DNA of 64,000 nt, taken from the NCBI RefSeq assembly GCF_024139115.2, contig NC_085140.1, positions 290,871,293 to 290,935,292 on the forward strand, in the 5' to 3' direction. This DNA comes from Armigeres subalbatus. Taxonomy: Eukaryota; Arthropoda; Insecta; Diptera; Culicidae. The number at the start of each line of letters is the position of its first letter. The stretch's first letter is position 1. The notes beneath the pieces are model-generated. The model was not told the origin of the DNA and made no database searches. It saw only the letters and a list, made by a program, of their open reading frames with translations. A program made the position numbers and the translations under genes. Of this stretch, positions 63,191 through 64,000 are shown piece by piece.

Positions 63191-63269
63191 AATGTATGCA
63201 ATTTGTATTGCATTATGATACTTTTTATACGAATAAGTGTCATAATGCTATGTAAATTGCATACATTTA
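63191..63269. ncRNA. Precursor-miRNA-like hairpin
   Basis: The 5' arm 63191-63222 and the 3' arm 63236-63269 pair over about 32 positions with a single U-U mismatch and three G-U wobbles, around a loop of about 13 nt (TTTTATACGAATA). Size, stem length and loop match insect miRNA precursors. The wobbles would be mismatches in a DNA cruciform, which favours an RNA role. No known miRNA is recognised, and a tiny palindromic MITE is the main alternative. Either strand could be the transcribed one; the pairing is slightly better on the plus strand. Confidence 0.4.
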
Positions 63270-64000
63270 GGGCGAACTTGTTGGAAAAGATTCATGTACG
63301 CCCAGAATAGTGTAATTTTCCACGTCTTCATTATTTACGCGTCGATTACTTTTCATTATTTCTTTCAGTGGTATTCGAGGATATGTACTCCAGAACAGTT
63401 TGGACAGCCTAGGACATCCGAAAAAAATATTTCTTTCTATACTAGTTTTGGCAGGATCGAGCGGAAAAACCCAAATCTGTACGATCAATTCATGTAACAA
63501 AAGTCGTCCTGGAAGGGTCAATCTGTTTTTTTTTTATAGAAGTTTAACAGAATCCACTCTACCGTACCACATCCCTGGCAGGCCCTGCAGGTCACAAACC
63601 TTTGGAATATGCGGAAATTTCAGCATTTTCTCTCACTAATAAATGTAGTCAAGTCAATTTTTATCCCGATAATTTGAGCGATTTTCGCACGATTTAAGTC
63701 ACGAATCCAATGACAAATGCAGAATAGGTAATCAAATTTGCGTCTCCATGATACATAACTGCGATTCATGCGTGAAATTGTTGTTTTTGGGTGAGCCGCT
63801 ATCAGTAGTTCAAGCCATGATTATAGGAGATCAAACCATAGTTCGATTCATTCGATCGTTGTTGGCCAGTTTTACAATTAGGTATTGAGTTTCGCAATAA
63901 AATAAAGCGTGAACATAAAATTTGTACGTGAGGGAGTCTTGCTGTGTGAGAAAAGAAAAAAAATGTACGATTAACTTTTGATGATTTGAATGTAGGAAAA
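63270..64000. other. Unassigned sequence
   Basis: Overlapping short open frames on both strands (63267-63521 minus, 63294-63639 plus) show no domain. Nothing else is recognised to the window end. Confidence 0.4.

Overview
This window is AT-rich, transposon-saturated, intergenic or intronic DNA of an insect, most likely a culicine mosquito close to Aedes. The main clues are several tRNA-derived SINEs with the architecture of the Aedes Feilai family, and RTE, R1 and Jockey LINEs, BEL/Pao and Ty3/gypsy LTR elements, and dozens of short terminal-inverted-repeat (TIR) elements nested in one another. There is no bacterial-style gene organisation. One 25-N assembly gap lies at 44206-44230. Only one stretch looks like a host gene: a candidate first coding exon at 18153-18335 with a good splice donor. 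A weaker zinc-binding candidate exon lies at 45334-45537.

Layout. 0-8.7 kb holds a Feilai-like SINE, a GGCC-ended MITE, and a TIR element (3635-6393) split by an RTE LINE with a 12-bp target duplication. 8.8-11.1 kb holds two partly duplicated R1-type LINE 3' parts on the minus strand. 13.6-17.7 kb is a dense MITE cluster, including a three-unit tandem TIR array, just upstream of the candidate exon at 18.15 kb. 19.1-23.2 kb is a BEL/Pao element (minus strand) with both LTRs, a 5-bp target duplication, a PHD-finger gag and a protease, but no RT or integrase. 23.4-23.9 kb holds twin long-hairpin MITEs.

25.7-34.8 kb is a nest that can be dated by relative order. A Jockey LINE (minus) was hit by a TA-flanked element and by a 7.5-kb Mag-like Ty3/gypsy element (plus; 150-bp LTRs, AGTTG duplication), which itself carries further MITEs. 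That LTR element has repeated dyads in its leader and a stretch at the gag-pol boundary (31755-31862) with every hallmark of a spliceosomal intron, placed so that unspliced RNA stops after Gag and spliced RNA would read on into Pol. 36.9-39.8 kb is a second Ty3/gypsy pol fragment interrupted by two nested TIR elements and abutting a minus-strand RTE LINE (39.8-42.7 kb).

42.7-48.7 kb is mostly unassignable. 48.75-52.6 kb is a very long 23-bp minisatellite. 54.2-57.5 kb has SINEs, MITEs and short tandem repeats. 57.97-61.46 kb is a long foldback element split by a 2.3-kb hAT-type insertion (8-bp duplication) that carries a second 23-bp minisatellite. 63.19-63.27 kb is a precursor-miRNA-like hairpin.

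Nearly every coding remnant is interrupted by one- to few-base indels. The candidate host exon is broken only by two missing C residues in C runs, so part of the decay may be sequencing or assembly error. All family assignments come from reading motifs by eye; no database search was run.
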